Shown: positions 1 to 11,035 of the stretch, piece by piece
How positions within the stretch are numbered: position 1 is the first letter of the stretch
Layout of the letters: every line of letters starts with the position of its first letter
Assembly: GCA_024362935.1 (NCBI GenBank)
Contig: JANCRA010000014.1
Coordinates: 2,127,001 to 2,191,000, forward strand
Length of the DNA: 64,000 nt
DNA from: Setophaga petechia
Taxonomy: Eukaryota; Chordata; Aves; Passeriformes; Parulidae
Reading direction: 5' to 3'
Notes under the pieces: generated by a model
Database searches by the model: none
Told to the model about the DNA's origin: nothing
Seen by the model: only the letters and a program-made list of their open reading frames with translations
Translations under genes and position numbers: made by a program

Positions 1-245
1 AAAAAAATTATGACTAAGGACCCAAAAGGAAAATCCAAAACAACACAAAAAAAGGAAGAGGTGGGAAGATGATGGACAGTTACTGTGGAAAATGGAATTT
101 CAAAATTATCCTTTCCCCTGTCCACCCATAGCCCTGTGCCTGGAAAGGGAGAGGAAGGAGAAGAGGAAGCAAAACTGCGACAGGAGGGAATCAGACCATG
201 TAAGGAAAAGAACTGAATTTAACTGGCACATGCTCTAATCCTTAG
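1..245. other. Downstream flank, nothing recognised
   Basis: About 245 bp beyond the last candidate poly(A) signal. It is purine-rich with no open frame or repeat family that I recognise. In mammals KLHDC4 lies next to the 3' end of JPH3, but no KLHDC4 exon is visible here. Confidence 0.4.
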
Positions 246-251
246 TTTATT
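246..251 (-). terminator. JPH3: Candidate JPH3 poly(A) signal (distal)
   Basis: TTTATT on the plus strand reads AATAAA on the sense strand, about 1.9 kb after the stop. It is an alternative or additional end to the 1119-1124 site. Confidence 0.3.
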
Positions 252-766
252 TCTGGTTAAAAATATAGCAATCCAGTGCAGTGTAATAAGAAATCTGCTG
301 AAAAGGTAGCAGAGAAACAGCTAAAACAGAAGCAAAGCAAAGCTGAGTCCACGAGTCCGGGCTGGATCCAACAACTCTGGACGTGAATGTCGGGGAGGGC
401 TTTTCCCTCCTTCCCCACCCCCAAAATCTCCTGGGAGGGTCTCACCCCCCTCGGGAGCTGCCACCCTCCCGCACCCTTCTCCTGCTGCAGCTGCAGGGGG
501 GATGAGGGTGGGATTTGGTCCCTGGCCCTGCCAAATCCCAAAGGAGCTGCTGCTGGGGGAGCACCGAGGGGAGGGACGGGAGCGAGGGGAGCGCCACTGC
601 CCAGGGCTGGAGCTGAGAGCACGCGGTGGCATCGGCACCAGGACAGCTCAGAACAGGGATACGCATCTTTAATGAGTATGCAGATTATCCGTGGGGACAG
701 GGAGGGGACAAAAATCAAGGCAGGCATAGTACAAAGATGGTAGAAACGAAGAAATTAAGTGACATA

Positions 767-908
767 GAAAAAAAAAAAAAAAGAAAGAAAATACATCCTT
801 AGAGGCTGCCATTGCCAATGATGTTTGGTTTGATTTTCTTTTTTTTTTTCTTTTTTTTTTCTTTTTTTTCTTCTTTTTTTTCTTTTTTTTTTTTTTTTTT
901 TTTTTTTT
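767..908. repeat. Opposed A and T homopolymer tracts in the 3' UTR
   Basis: An A-rich run (767-790) and a much longer T run with scattered C (834-908) flank about 43 bp of unique sequence. In the JPH3 transcript this reads as about 75 nt of A-rich sequence, a short loop, then U-rich sequence, so the tracts could pair. The long tract is a likely polymorphic homopolymer. Confidence 0.8.
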
Positions 909-1118
909 AATACAGGGACATGTTGGAAGCTGGAATATACATCCTGCATTACAAAGTGCAAAATACTACATGCTCAGAGCCCAAGCATGATGTCTGAAAC
1001 AGTCCACAGCAAGATGTAAGAGACAAACCCACCACCCTCTCCCTCCTCTCTGGGACATGCTCCAGGTGCTCCTCCCCAGGTGCCTTTGAGAAACAGTTGG
1101 ATTTTTGCTTGGTTTTGT

Positions 1119-1124
1119 TTTATT
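1119..1124 (-). terminator. JPH3: Candidate JPH3 poly(A) signal (proximal)
   Basis: TTTATT on the plus strand reads AATAAA on the JPH3 sense strand, about 1.03 kb after the stop codon. It is the first perfect hexamer I found after the stop. I did not resolve a clear downstream GU-rich element. Confidence 0.35.
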
Positions 1125-2151
1125 GTCATCCTCAGTGGATTGGAATTGAGCCCTCTGGCCCCTGTCCCTCCCCACCCTGCTCCCTGTGCATATTTTTTGG
1201 GGTGGGCTGGATGCTCCTCACCAGCACAGCACCATCAGCCACTCCATCCGTGCTGCTGGAGGTGCCTCCAAGGGGGTTTTTGGGGGGATTTTTAGCCAGG
1301 AGAAATTGGCTGTGAATTAAAAGTAGCTCTGGGTGGTTTTCCTGCCTTGCCATGGGTGAGGAGCAGCCTGGGGAGGAGGAGTGAAGGCAGGAGGGTGCTG
1401 GGGCTGCTGCTCACACCTCGTGTTCCCTATTCCCCCCTGCCCCGAGGAATTCTGCAAAAAGCCAATTTTTGTTTTAAAAACAAGGATCAGAACGGGGCCT
1501 GTTCTGCCATTTTCCCATCTGGACAGGGTTCATTCCTTCCCTGTGCTCCTTCTCTCCTCCTTCTCACAGCAGCATTCCTCCATTTCCAAAGGGTGAAAAG
1601 CCTGGTTCTGCTTTTCTCTCCCATTTATCATTTGGATTTCCCTGGGAAGCTCAGCCTGGAGCATCCCAGAACCCGTCCCCACTCCACCCAAACTCTTCCC
1701 ATGGTCCCCTTGTCTCATCTCCCTTTTGGGGTTCATTGCTGTTGTTACAAAGACAATTTTTTTCATTTGTGGGGGGGTGAGGGGAAGGGAAGCGAGGTTT
1801 TTTCTTTTGTTGGGATTCCTTCTCATCCTTCCCAGTGTTGGGGGGGCAGAGTGTTGATAGCATTTTGCCATGCCACACAGCATAGTGTTATACAAGCAAA
1901 GAATTTTGGCTAAAATCCAAAAAACATTACCCAGGAAAAAAGGCAAACTGTGAGTGAGACTCGATCATTTGTTGTTCTTCTGTGAAAAGACTTGGAAATT
2001 GTCAGAGGACAGTTCGAGTTATGATTTTTCCCTTTGTTTTTTTCTTTTTGTTGTTGTTGTTTGGTTCTGGTTTTTTTGTTTTGTTTTTGTTTGTTTTTTT
2101 TCCCCCATTCATACATGTAACTGTTATTTTTGCAAACAAGACAGTCTTGAA

Positions 2152-2232
2152 TTAGATGAAAAAGTTAATAAACAAAATGGCGACTCCAATATTTAGTAAG
2201 ATCACCATGACTACCAGGATGGGAGCTGAACC
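2152..2232 (-). CDS. JPH3: JPH3 coding exon 5 (residues 735-760, membrane anchor and stop)
   Basis: The exon starts after a pyrimidine-rich tract and TTGCAG (2233-2238) and encodes GSAPILVVMVILLNIGVAIL followed by FINFFI and a TAA stop (complement of 2152-2154). Residues from about 738 to 760 form one hydrophobic helix ending at the very C-terminus. This is a tail anchor that fixes junctophilins in the endoplasmic reticulum membrane. The 26 residues appear identical to the mammalian JPH3 C-terminus as I recall it. A small final exon that carries the anchor plus the 3' UTR is the usual junctophilin arrangement. Confidence 0.97.
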   Translation of the reverse strand, partial: GSAPILVVMVILLNIGVAILFINFFI

Positions 2233-2749
2233 CTGCAAGAGAAAGAGAAGGACAGGAGTTAGATGGATCCTTGGAATTCTGCAGGGATTCCAGGAGAATC
2301 TGGGGACAATCCAGGGGAATCTGCTCTGGGGAGTCCAGGCAGCTCTGGGGATGAGCAGATCCCAACTGACACCTCCCAAAGTGCCCAGGAACCCTTGGAG
2401 GATTTTTGAAGCTGCCAAAAAAACACTTGGCTGTACCCCCTGATGGATCATGGATCATCCCATGCCACTCCCATAGGAACTCTGACCTTAAAAACAGAAA
2501 TAAAATTGGTTGCTTATCAGGTGGTCAATGAAAAGGGAAAAAACCCCAAAAAAGCAGATTATATGGGATCTTAGAGTGGTTTGGGGATGGTTTGAAGTGT
2601 CCAGGACATTTCCCAATAAATGCAGTTGTTTTCCAGGTATCCTGGACATCAGGCCAGCACATGGGGATCCATGTTCAGGCAACAATTTGGGAATGCTCTA
2701 ATAACCTTTCCTGAGTTCATATGGACCAAATGCAGCTCCTGGGAACCAC

Positions 2750-2886
2750 CTGGGAGTGTCCAAGGCCAGGTTGGACAGGGCTTGGAGCACCCTGGGATGG
2801 TGGAAGGTGTCTCTGCCACGGCAGGGGTGGGATGGGATGAGTTTTAAGGTCCTTCCAACCCAAACCATGCCAGGATTCTGTGATTT
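2750..2886 (+). mobile_element. CR1 LINE 3' fragment
   Basis: About 135 bp of CR1 3' end in sense orientation: CAAGGCCAGGTTGGACAGGG, then GGTGGAAGGTGTC, ending CCTTCCAACCCAAACCATGC and ATTCTGTGATT. It is strongly 5'-truncated, as is typical for avian CR1. Confidence 0.85.
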
Positions 2887-2895
2887 CACCAGGAA

Positions 2896-2948
2896 AGCAT
2901 TGCAGGAACCCCACTGCAGCTGCCCTGCAGTGGGGTTCCTGCAATGCT
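2896..2948. repeat. Perfect 24-bp inverted repeat with 5-nt loop
   Basis: Arms 2896-2919 and 2925-2948 are exact reverse complements over 24 bp, separated by 2920-2924. The core reads GCAGGAACCCCACTGCAG in one arm. It starts about ten bases after a CR1 tail and could form a cruciform or an RNA hairpin. Confidence 0.9.
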
Positions 2949-3130
2949 GGAACCCCACCCCAGCTGGGCTGAACATCCCAGGAAAGGTTCAATCCCTTGG
3001 GGAGCATCCATTGCTTCCCCTGGAGCACGTCCTGGACAATCCTGTGGGACCCCACCAACATCCCAGCAACATCAGGGCACTGCAGGCAGCCCTCCAACAC
3101 ATCCTTCTGCAGGACACTGGTCAGGAAAAC

Positions 3131-3222
3131 ATCCCTGGCACCTCATCCACCCTGGCACCCCATCCACCCTGGCACCCCATCCACCCTGGCACCCCATCCA
3201 CCCTGGCACCTCATCCCTGGTG
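3131..3222. repeat. 17-bp minisatellite, about 5 copies
   Basis: Tandem units of the form CACCCCATCCACCCTGG, with the first and last units carrying CACCTCATCC. Confidence 0.85.
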
Positions 3223-6200
3223 CCACGGTGTGAGCGTGGCTCTCACAGGGTGAGTGCTGCTGGCAGCAGGTGGGTGGTTGCTTTTTCTTGGATCTGCTGG
3301 GATCCTCAGCTATTCCTGCTGCATCCCAGGGCTGGGATGCTCCAAAGGCTTTTCCCCAGGCTCCTGCCCCCTCCTGGCACTCCCCACGTCGCTGGGATGG
3401 AGTGGGGACAGGGCTGGGCAGCCTCTGGAGCTTTCCCTGGGTGGCTCTGCGGAGCTGCTGGAAAAGGAACGGGAAGAAGCAGCTCCCGGCTGCCCGGGGA
3501 TGGTTTCTGTTCCGAGCAGCCTGATTCAGCTGCCGTTTGGGAGTGGGTGGGAGCGAGGATGCTGGAGCCTGCTGGAAAGGCACATTTGTAGCTTAGCAAC
3601 AGGGTCAAAGGCAGCCAAGCCAAGGCAGGGATTGCGGAGAGCAGCCAGGTACCCATCCAGGGCTGGCTGCTCCCGGCAAACCTCCCCTCCTGTGCCACGA
3701 GAAGCTTCCAAAGGCAGCAACCACCCCCTGCTCGCCGCTCCTTCCCTTCCCCAGCCCGGCCGTGCCAAGCCCGGCCTTGCTGGCGCTGGGAGGGATTAGC
3801 TGCATTTCAGAAGATTATTGGGTTTTAGGGTTTTTGAGCTGCTGGTAATATAATAACAGATTGCAGGCGATTATCAGTGCCATTGTTTGCCTTGGCACGG
3901 CCCCGCCGAGGCACGGAACGAGCTCCTGCCCCGGCCCCGCAGCCAGGGAGGGCTCAGCCCCATCCCTGGGCTGCTCCACGCAGGAATTCCCTGCCAAAAC
4001 AGCGCAGCCAGCGCTGCCCCTGCTCCAATTCCCCGTTCCCCCACTTTGGGATGCAGCCGAGGTCCAGCCTTTGGGGAAGGAGCTCAGCCTTCACTGCTCA
4101 CCTCTCCCAAGAAACAGCAGCAGGACAAGAGGAATCAGCCTCCAGTTGTACCAGGGAGGTTCAGATTGGATATTTGGGAATAATTCTTCACCCAGGGCAG
4201 TGGTGGAGGCCCCATCCCTGCAGCTGTGTGGATGTGGCACTTGGGGACATGGAGCAGTGCTGGGGGAATGGTGGGACTCAGTTCCAGAGCGTTTTCCAGG
4301 TAAATGATCCCGTGGCTCTGTGATTTACACACAGGGCATCAAAGCTGTGCCCTCAGCTGGAAAACTGGGGGGATCCAACACCTGCTCAGCACCCCTGGAT
4401 CCCCGTGCTCAGAGGTGCTGCTCAGGCTGGGCCTGTTTGCATCCTGGGCAGGGCAGGGGCAGCAGGGAATCCTTCCTTTGCCTCTGCGGGCACAGGATCT
4501 GCCACATTCCCATCCCAGGAACAGGATGGCCAGGGAGGGATTGGAGATCTTGGAACCAACCAGCTCAAACCCAGCTCACAAATTCTGCCTCCTTTTTACA
4601 GCTCCCTGTTTTTAACCCCCTCCTCCGTGTGCTGCTGTCCAGTGAGAATGGCAGGGAATGGCAGCTCCTGCTGGATAAGCAGTTTTGCCCCTCCAAAGCT
4701 TCTGGTTTAGCTCCAATTAGGGATCCTGCTGCACTTCTCAATGCTAATGTCTGCCTGATTTCTGTCTCGTGAGGTCTCCCTGCCTTCCCCTCTGCTCAGG
4801 GGGAAGGTTTGTCCTTTTCCCCTCCCGTGGCAGGGATGGCCTGGGAGATGTGACAGCACTGAGCATCATTCCTGCTCCATGCCTGGGCAGGGGATGGATC
4901 AGTGCTGGAGCTGAGCTTTAGGAGAGAGGCTTTGCTGAGCCCAGCCTGGCTGCAGGGCACTGAACTCCCTTTTGCTGCAGTGCTTTAGAACCAGTGGCTT
5001 TTAAGCCCTTCCCACCATGCTCCAACCTCCAACAGCAGCTTTTGGAAAGAGGAGACACAGCCCCTGATTGGCAGCTTTGCCTGTTGCTGTCACAGTTTGG
5101 TGGGGTCAAATTTCAATTTTTTTACAATAATATCCCTGGAGGCCTTCACAGGAGAAGGAAAACATCTGCCAAGGATGGGAATCCACACCAATATCAGCTG
5201 GGCAAAAGGATCCTTCTCTATCAACAGGTTGGATCTCCAAGGATTCTTAAGCTTTGTTTCCAAGCTTAAAGAACAGAAACTTAGACCTTAACCCATGGAA
5301 ACACTAAAACAGGAATAAGCCATGGTTATGGCACAGGAGCAATAACAGTAATTGTAGCTGTAGAGTAATTCCTGCCCCTCTGCCTTGTTTGTTTTTATCC
5401 TGGAACTGTTGTGTAGCAACTCTGGAGTTTTCTGGGAATACGACGGACAGCTGGTTTACAAATGCAATTGTGGCATAATTAATTTAAGCATTAGCAATCC
5501 ATTATTATCTGTTATCACAGGGTACAAGCTCTGCCTCTCTGCCATGGAAACCAGAGTGCAGGTTACCTAGGAATCCCTCTGGGATCTATTAAGTGTAATT
5601 ACTAAGGACTTGGATCAGCAAAAAAAAAAAAAAAATATAGATATGCACCATTTTCCAGCCTCAGCACTGCAGAAAGGGCTGCAAACTTAGCAGCTCAGTG
5701 ACATTTGTGCTGAATTGTCACATCATTGCCAGGAACAGGCTCTGTGAAATGGTTAAGGAGCATTTAGCAAAGGAAACATCAGGGAGCCACTTGGCTTTCT
5801 CTAGCGGATTGCAGCAGCTCCCGTGGCTCCAGGAAGGGGCCCAGGAGATGCTAAAAGTGCTTGTGTGAGTGAAAGTGAGTTGGGTGGGATGGAAAAACCT
5901 GCTTCTAGGGAAAAAAAAGGCTAAAAAAATGAGAGGTTATCCTCTTAGAGATCCTTTAGCCTCTTACAGAACTGATTTGTCACCCTTGGTTCAATCCTCG
6001 CCTTCCAGGTGCTGGGACTGAGCTCAGTGTGTTTGTTTAGGTACGTTTGAACCTCTCATTTTAGGATTTTTATTCTAAAAACAGCAGTCACAATTTGGTT
6101 CTAATGCAGTCAAATGCTGGTGTTTGGCTCCAAATTTTCCAAGCTAAGAGATGGAATTGGGCTCAACCCCCATAGCCAGTGATAGGAGCAGAGCCAAGAA

Positions 6201-7426
6201 GGTGCTCCCTGGTACATCAAAGGCCCTGGAGATGAAAAGGCTTTGAAAAGGACCCTGTCGAGTTGAACATCCCATTTCTCTCTGAAGATTATTTACCTCA
6301 GGTTGTCTGAACACGAAAGGGATTAGAGGAGGAACAGTTTGTGATTATTATTTGTCTTAAGAAGAGACAACCCCTGCAGCAATGCTCAGCCCTGCCTCAT
6401 TCCAGAGCTGTGATGGCAACAGGACTCCTCTTCCTCCTTATTCCCATGAAATGATGGCTTCTGTTTGTCTGGGCACTCAGCTGCCAGCTGGGATTGAGGT
6501 GAATCTGGTTGCTTGAGATGAGAGGAATAAGGAAAATCCAGGGATGATTGTGTTGGGAGGCCTGGGGATGGCTCCCGATGGGGAAAAAAATAAATGGGAA
6601 AACCTGAAGTTGGAAGACCACAGGGATAAATCACAGGGTTTAATCCCAGGGAGGTTAATGCCAAATAAGTCCCCAGGTTCCCAAATGGGAACACCTCAAT
6701 GCACAGGGGATCTTCACACCCCAAACAGGCTGGGGTGGAGAAAACACCCTGGTTTTATTTCTAGCTCATTTTACGATCTTTAGGGCTAAAGGTGCCTAAA
6801 AAAGGAAAGGAAATTCATCTCTACCTGGGATGAATCCCTTCAGGAATAACCCAGCAGCTCTGGCAAGGGTGTCACCCTTTTCTTGTAAAGTTCTTCTAAG
6901 CCTTCTGATGTTTACATTTTTGTAATGGAGTTTCTCACGCACTTTTCATGTAAATAATGATTTTTTTTTGCATTCCTTTCTGGAGGAAGAGAGAATTGAT
7001 GCACTGTTGGTTTGACCAGTGTGATTGGAGAGGCAGCAATTTCATCCTCCAATCCATGGTCACTTTTGGAATTCTATAAATACCGAAGTCGAGAAATAAA
7101 CGTGCCTTATTTTTTGTTGTTTTGCGGTTTTGTTTTTTGTTTTTTGTTGGTTTTTTTTTTTTTTTTTTTTTGCCTTGGACGTCTCAGCGTGCGAGTGTCG
7201 TTCATTTCGTGCGGTATTGCAAGAGCACGGGGAGATGCAGCGGGGAGGTGCCGCTGCCGGGCTCCATCCCCGCTGCCGTGGCGGGGGAGGCTGCGCCGAG
7301 CCCCGTGCCCGCAGCCCCGGCAGCTCCCTGCAGATTGGCTGCGTGCTCCTGCCTTTCCCCAGCGACAGCGAAACCTGCCTGCAATATCTGCTGGCAAATC
7401 CGCCCCTCAGCCGCTCGCTGCCGGAG

Positions 7427-7466
7427 GAGGGAGGGAGGGAGGGAGGGAGGGAGGGAGGGAGGGAGA
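7427..7466. repeat. (GGGA)n microsatellite
   Basis: About ten GGGA/GAGG units in a row inside the CpG-rich segment of intron 4. It is a potential G-quadruplex or polypurine tract. Confidence 0.9.
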
Positions 7467-7683
7467 GGCTGCCGGGATCCCTCCCCGCCACCCCCGCGGG
7501 GGCACGGGGGGCTCTCGGAGATCCCTCAGCCGGGAGATTAATTTAGAGCCTCTGCTGCGGTTCTTTTCCCGGAAATTTTTGCATTTAGGCTGGGATTTGC
7601 TCCGTGTGACGCTGCGGGGAACAGCCAGGGCTGGCTTTGGGCTGCTGCCCTCCCGTCTCTGGGGTGCCATGGGACAGAGCACC

Positions 7684-8030
7684 GTGAAGGGCCGGGCCTC
7701 GAGCCCCCTCACGGCCCCGGTGCTGAAGGATCAGACCTCGAGCCCCCTCACGGCCCATGTGCTGAATGGCCGGGCTTTGAGCCCCCTCACGCCCCAGTGC
7801 TGAAGGATCAGACCTCGAGCCCCCTCACACCCTGGTGCTGAAGGATCAGACCTCGAGCCCCCTCAAGCCCCGGTGCTGAAGGACCGGGCTTTGAGCCCCT
7901 CACACCCCGGTGCTGAAGGACCGGACTTCAAGCCCCTGACACCCGGTGCTGAAGGGCCGAGCCTCGAGCCCCCTCACGACCCCGGTGCTGAAGGGCCGGA
8001 CCTCGAGCCCCTCACACCCCGGTGCCCTCA
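7684..8030. repeat. 36-39 bp GC-rich minisatellite, about 9 copies
   Basis: The unit contains GTGCTGAAGG, then a CCTCGAGCCCCCTCA core. The TGCTG landmark recurs at 7721, 7760, 7798, 7836, 7874, 7911, 7947 and 7986, giving spacings of 36-39 bp. Each unit carries several CpGs, so the array itself raises the CpG count of the region. Confidence 0.9.
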
Positions 8031-10466
8031 GAACAGGGCGGTCCCTAAAGGCTGCGGGAGAGCTGGGAGTTGCCGCTGCTGAGCGGGGACAGGGGGTGAT
8101 GGATCAGGCGGTGCCTGAGCCCGGCCCTTCCCGCTGAGCTGCTCCGTGCCCAAAGCGCTTCTCCTCCCTTCCAGAAGCGGCAGATGTGCAGCACCTGCAG
8201 GGAAGGAGATCGGCTCCCTTCTCTTCCTCCCCAGCCCTGCCACGGGCTGTGGTTTGTGGATAAAACGCTCGCTGGCGTTTCAGAAAGATCCTTTCCCTTC
8301 CCAATCTCTCGACAATTCTTTTTTTCATTTCCCATTTTCCTTCTCCTCAAAGGCTCCTGTGAAGCACCCAGGCCCAGGCTTTGTGCCTCGTGGGCCTTTA
8401 AGGCTGCGAGGGATGGGGACGTTCCCGTAAATCCCTTAATCCCCCAACACCGGCACTGGTCCTGGCACATTGGCTCCCGTTTTCCTCTGCTACAACGCTG
8501 ACAATTGCTCTGAGTTTGTCCTCTGGGTGCTGGGGTCAGTGCCCACAGAGGCACAGAGAGATCAGGTGGCCTTAAATGTCGTTTTAAAGCATTTGTGTTG
8601 CTCAGTGACCCCAAAACCCCCAAATCCCCTGAGAGCCAACACCAAGCAGTGCCGAATTTCATCGATGTTACTGAGCCGTGGCCTCAAGAAATGACCTTTA
8701 TGAGAGGATTTTTCAATTCCTGGTGTGCAGCCCCAACAAAGGGGGGGTGGTTCTGGGAGCTTCTTTTAAAGGACTGGGGAAAAGTGACCGAGGAGAATAA
8801 AGTTCCTACAGCTCCTACAGGCTGCTCTGTGGAGCCTGCATCCCTGCCTGTGCAGCTTTGGAAAGGCTTGGATTCAAGGCCCTGTGACTCCCAGCTTGTT
8901 TTTCAGATGGGAATCATGAGCAGTGATTATTTTGGGGTGTGTATTTGTGAGACCTGCAACCCCAGCCTGTTCCAGCACTGCCAGAGGTGTGCTGCCTTTG
9001 GAAGCTGGAGCTGCCACTCCAGCACAGAGCCAAGCCCTGGGCTCATGAATGGCTTGTGCAGAGCTGGTTTAGGGCAGATTATTTTTAAAACAAGCTAAGC
9101 TGTGAGGGTGACCTCGCTTCTGCTCAGGGATACCTCAGGTAGGGCAAAAATAGCTGTGCTCAGCTCTGAGCATCCCTCCTGCTCATGGCAGCTCCGTTCT
9201 CTGGGAGCCCAGCTGGAGGGAGCTGGGAGCTGCCCTTGGAGCTCCTCCTTTTGAGGGAGTTGGCACTGCTGGCACCCAGGGGAGAGGCTGGAGCAGTGTG
9301 GGCTCTCACACACCTGCCCACAGCTGCCTTTCCCTGCCAGGCCCCAGGGAAGGGGGATTTCAGGCCAGTGTGGGCAACTGGGCTTTTGGGGGGATTGGGG
9401 AGTCTTGATTTGCCATGGGGGGATGTGGAGCTGGAGCAGGATTCAGGGGGGTTTGCAGGATGGAGTGTGTGAGTGTCCTGTGCTGTGCAGAGATGGATGT
9501 GGGGTCTGTGGGATGAATCCTTCCCCCTCAGCCTTCCCCTCCTCCTCCTCCTCAGGGATTCACCACTCCCTGAAGTCTGAAATGCTTCTGATGGCAGGTG
9601 AGGTCACAGGTTTGGGCAGGAGGTTGGAGCACAAATCCTGCACCTCTCATTCCTCCCCTACACCTTCCCCTGCTCCTGTCCAGCCACCCCCTCTCTGCCA
9701 GGCCACTGGAACAAAACCCTGCTAGCACCGTGCAATTCCTGCTAGAACAAATTGTTGCTGGCATTGTGGGTTATTTAAATCCACATATTATCTCTTCCTC
9801 TGTATTACATTAGCTTCCTCCCAAACCTTCGCCATCTGTTCCACCCTCGGTTATGAATGTGAGAAAACTGAACATGCTGCTCCGCAGCTCCAGCACTTCC
9901 AAAGTAGGATGTGCATCCTAATGGCTTTTCCATGCACTTCTCCACGCAGGCTGGGCCCTTCCTTGGTGGCCAGGACTTGCTGGGAATGGCCAGGAATGTC
10001 TTGGTGGCTGTTCTCCTCCAGGCGTGTGGAGAGAGGTTTATTGTGACAGCTTGGAGGTGGGAGTACATCTGATGGGCTGGGTGGGGACACAGCCCAGGGC
10101 TGCTTGTGCCACTGATCTCCCCAAAATCACGTGGCTCTCAGCGAGGAGAAGCAGTGGTTTCATCCCTCCTGAGGGCCCTGTGTCTCCCAGGTTGTGTTGT
10201 CAGAGGTGCTGGAACATCTGCGCATCCCACGGCCTTGCCAGGCTGTGTCTGTGCAATTACTGCTGCTGCTCTTCCCCTCTGGGAGCCTGTCAGGCTCCTA
10301 ATGCTGCCTGTCATGTCTCCAGTGCTTCCCAGGCAGGCAAGGACAGCCTGCATGGCTCTGGTTTCCCAGGGCTGCAGGATGGGTCCTGTGGAGCCCCCGT
10401 GCTCAGCTCCCCCTCGGTGCTGGGTGGGAGCTGCTGGTCCTGAGCCCGGGGATGGGGAGGCAGAGA

Positions 10467-11035
10467 GCTCCAGGGCTGCTGGGGGGATTTATCAGTAGGG
10501 GAGCTGGGGCAGATCCATCCTTCCTGCATCCTGGGCTGTTCTGGGGGGATTTATCACAGCTCCAGCAGGAAAGCTGGGGCAGATCGATCCTTCCTGCATT
10601 CCGGGCTGTTCTGGGGGGATTTATCCACAGCCTCAGTAGGGAAGCTGGGGCAGATCCATCCTTCCTGCATCCCGGGCTGTTCTGGGGGGATTTATCACAG
10701 CTCCAGCCAGAAAGCTGGGGCAGATCCATCCTTCCTGCATCCCAGACTGCTGTGGGGGGGATTTATCCACAACTCCAGCCAGAAAGCTGGGGCAGATCCA
10801 TCCTTCCTGCATCCTGGGCTGTTCTGGGGGGAATTTATCACAGCTCCAGCAGGAAAGCTGGGGCAGATCCATCCTTCCTGCATCCTGGGCTGTTCTGGGG
10901 GGAATTTATCACAGCTCCAGCAGGAAAGCTGGGGCAGATCCATCCTTCCTGCATCCCAGGCTGTTCTGGGGGGATTTATCACAGCTCCAGCAGGAAAGCT
11001 GGGGCAGATCCATCCTTCCTGCATCCCAGACTGCT
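10467..11035. repeat. 70-bp minisatellite, about 8 copies
   Basis: The unit runs CTGTTCTGGGGGGATTTATC, ACAGCTCCAGCAGGAAAGCT, then GGGGCAGATCCATCCTTCCT and GCATCCTGGG. The landmark CTGTT/CTGCT recurs at 10536, 10606, 10677, 10747, 10819, 10890, 10961 and 11031, so spacings are 70-72 bp. Units are highly similar, which suggests recent homogenisation. Confidence 0.93.

Larger units (their letters stand above)
246..2151 (-). other. JPH3: JPH3 3' untranslated region (probable)
   Basis: Sequence downstream of the stop on the minus strand is non-coding and rather AT-rich. Possible poly(A) signals, read on the minus strand, are AATAAA at 1119-1124, ATTAAA at 668-673 and 906-911, and AATAAA at 246-251. 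The true end cannot be chosen from sequence alone; 246 is the most distal candidate. The region contains a long T/C tract at 834-908 (poly(A) in the transcript) and a T/G-rich stretch at 2037-2100. Confidence 0.5.
7180..8130. promoter_or_regulatory. Intragenic CpG-rich segment in intron 4
   Basis: From 7180 the base composition changes abruptly to GC-rich with many CG dinucleotides, continuing through the minisatellite to about 8130. A plus-strand TATAAATA lies at 7075-7082, just upstream, followed by a T run at 7149-7171. The segment could be a promoter for an unknown transcript, or simply GC-rich sequence plus a CG-containing minisatellite. No conserved protein is visible in the overlapping open frames. 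Confidence 0.35.

Noticed and set aside
10467..11035. CRISPR-like direct repeats with spacers
   Set aside because: There are no unique spacers: the full 70-bp unit is repeated head to tail. It is a eukaryotic minisatellite.
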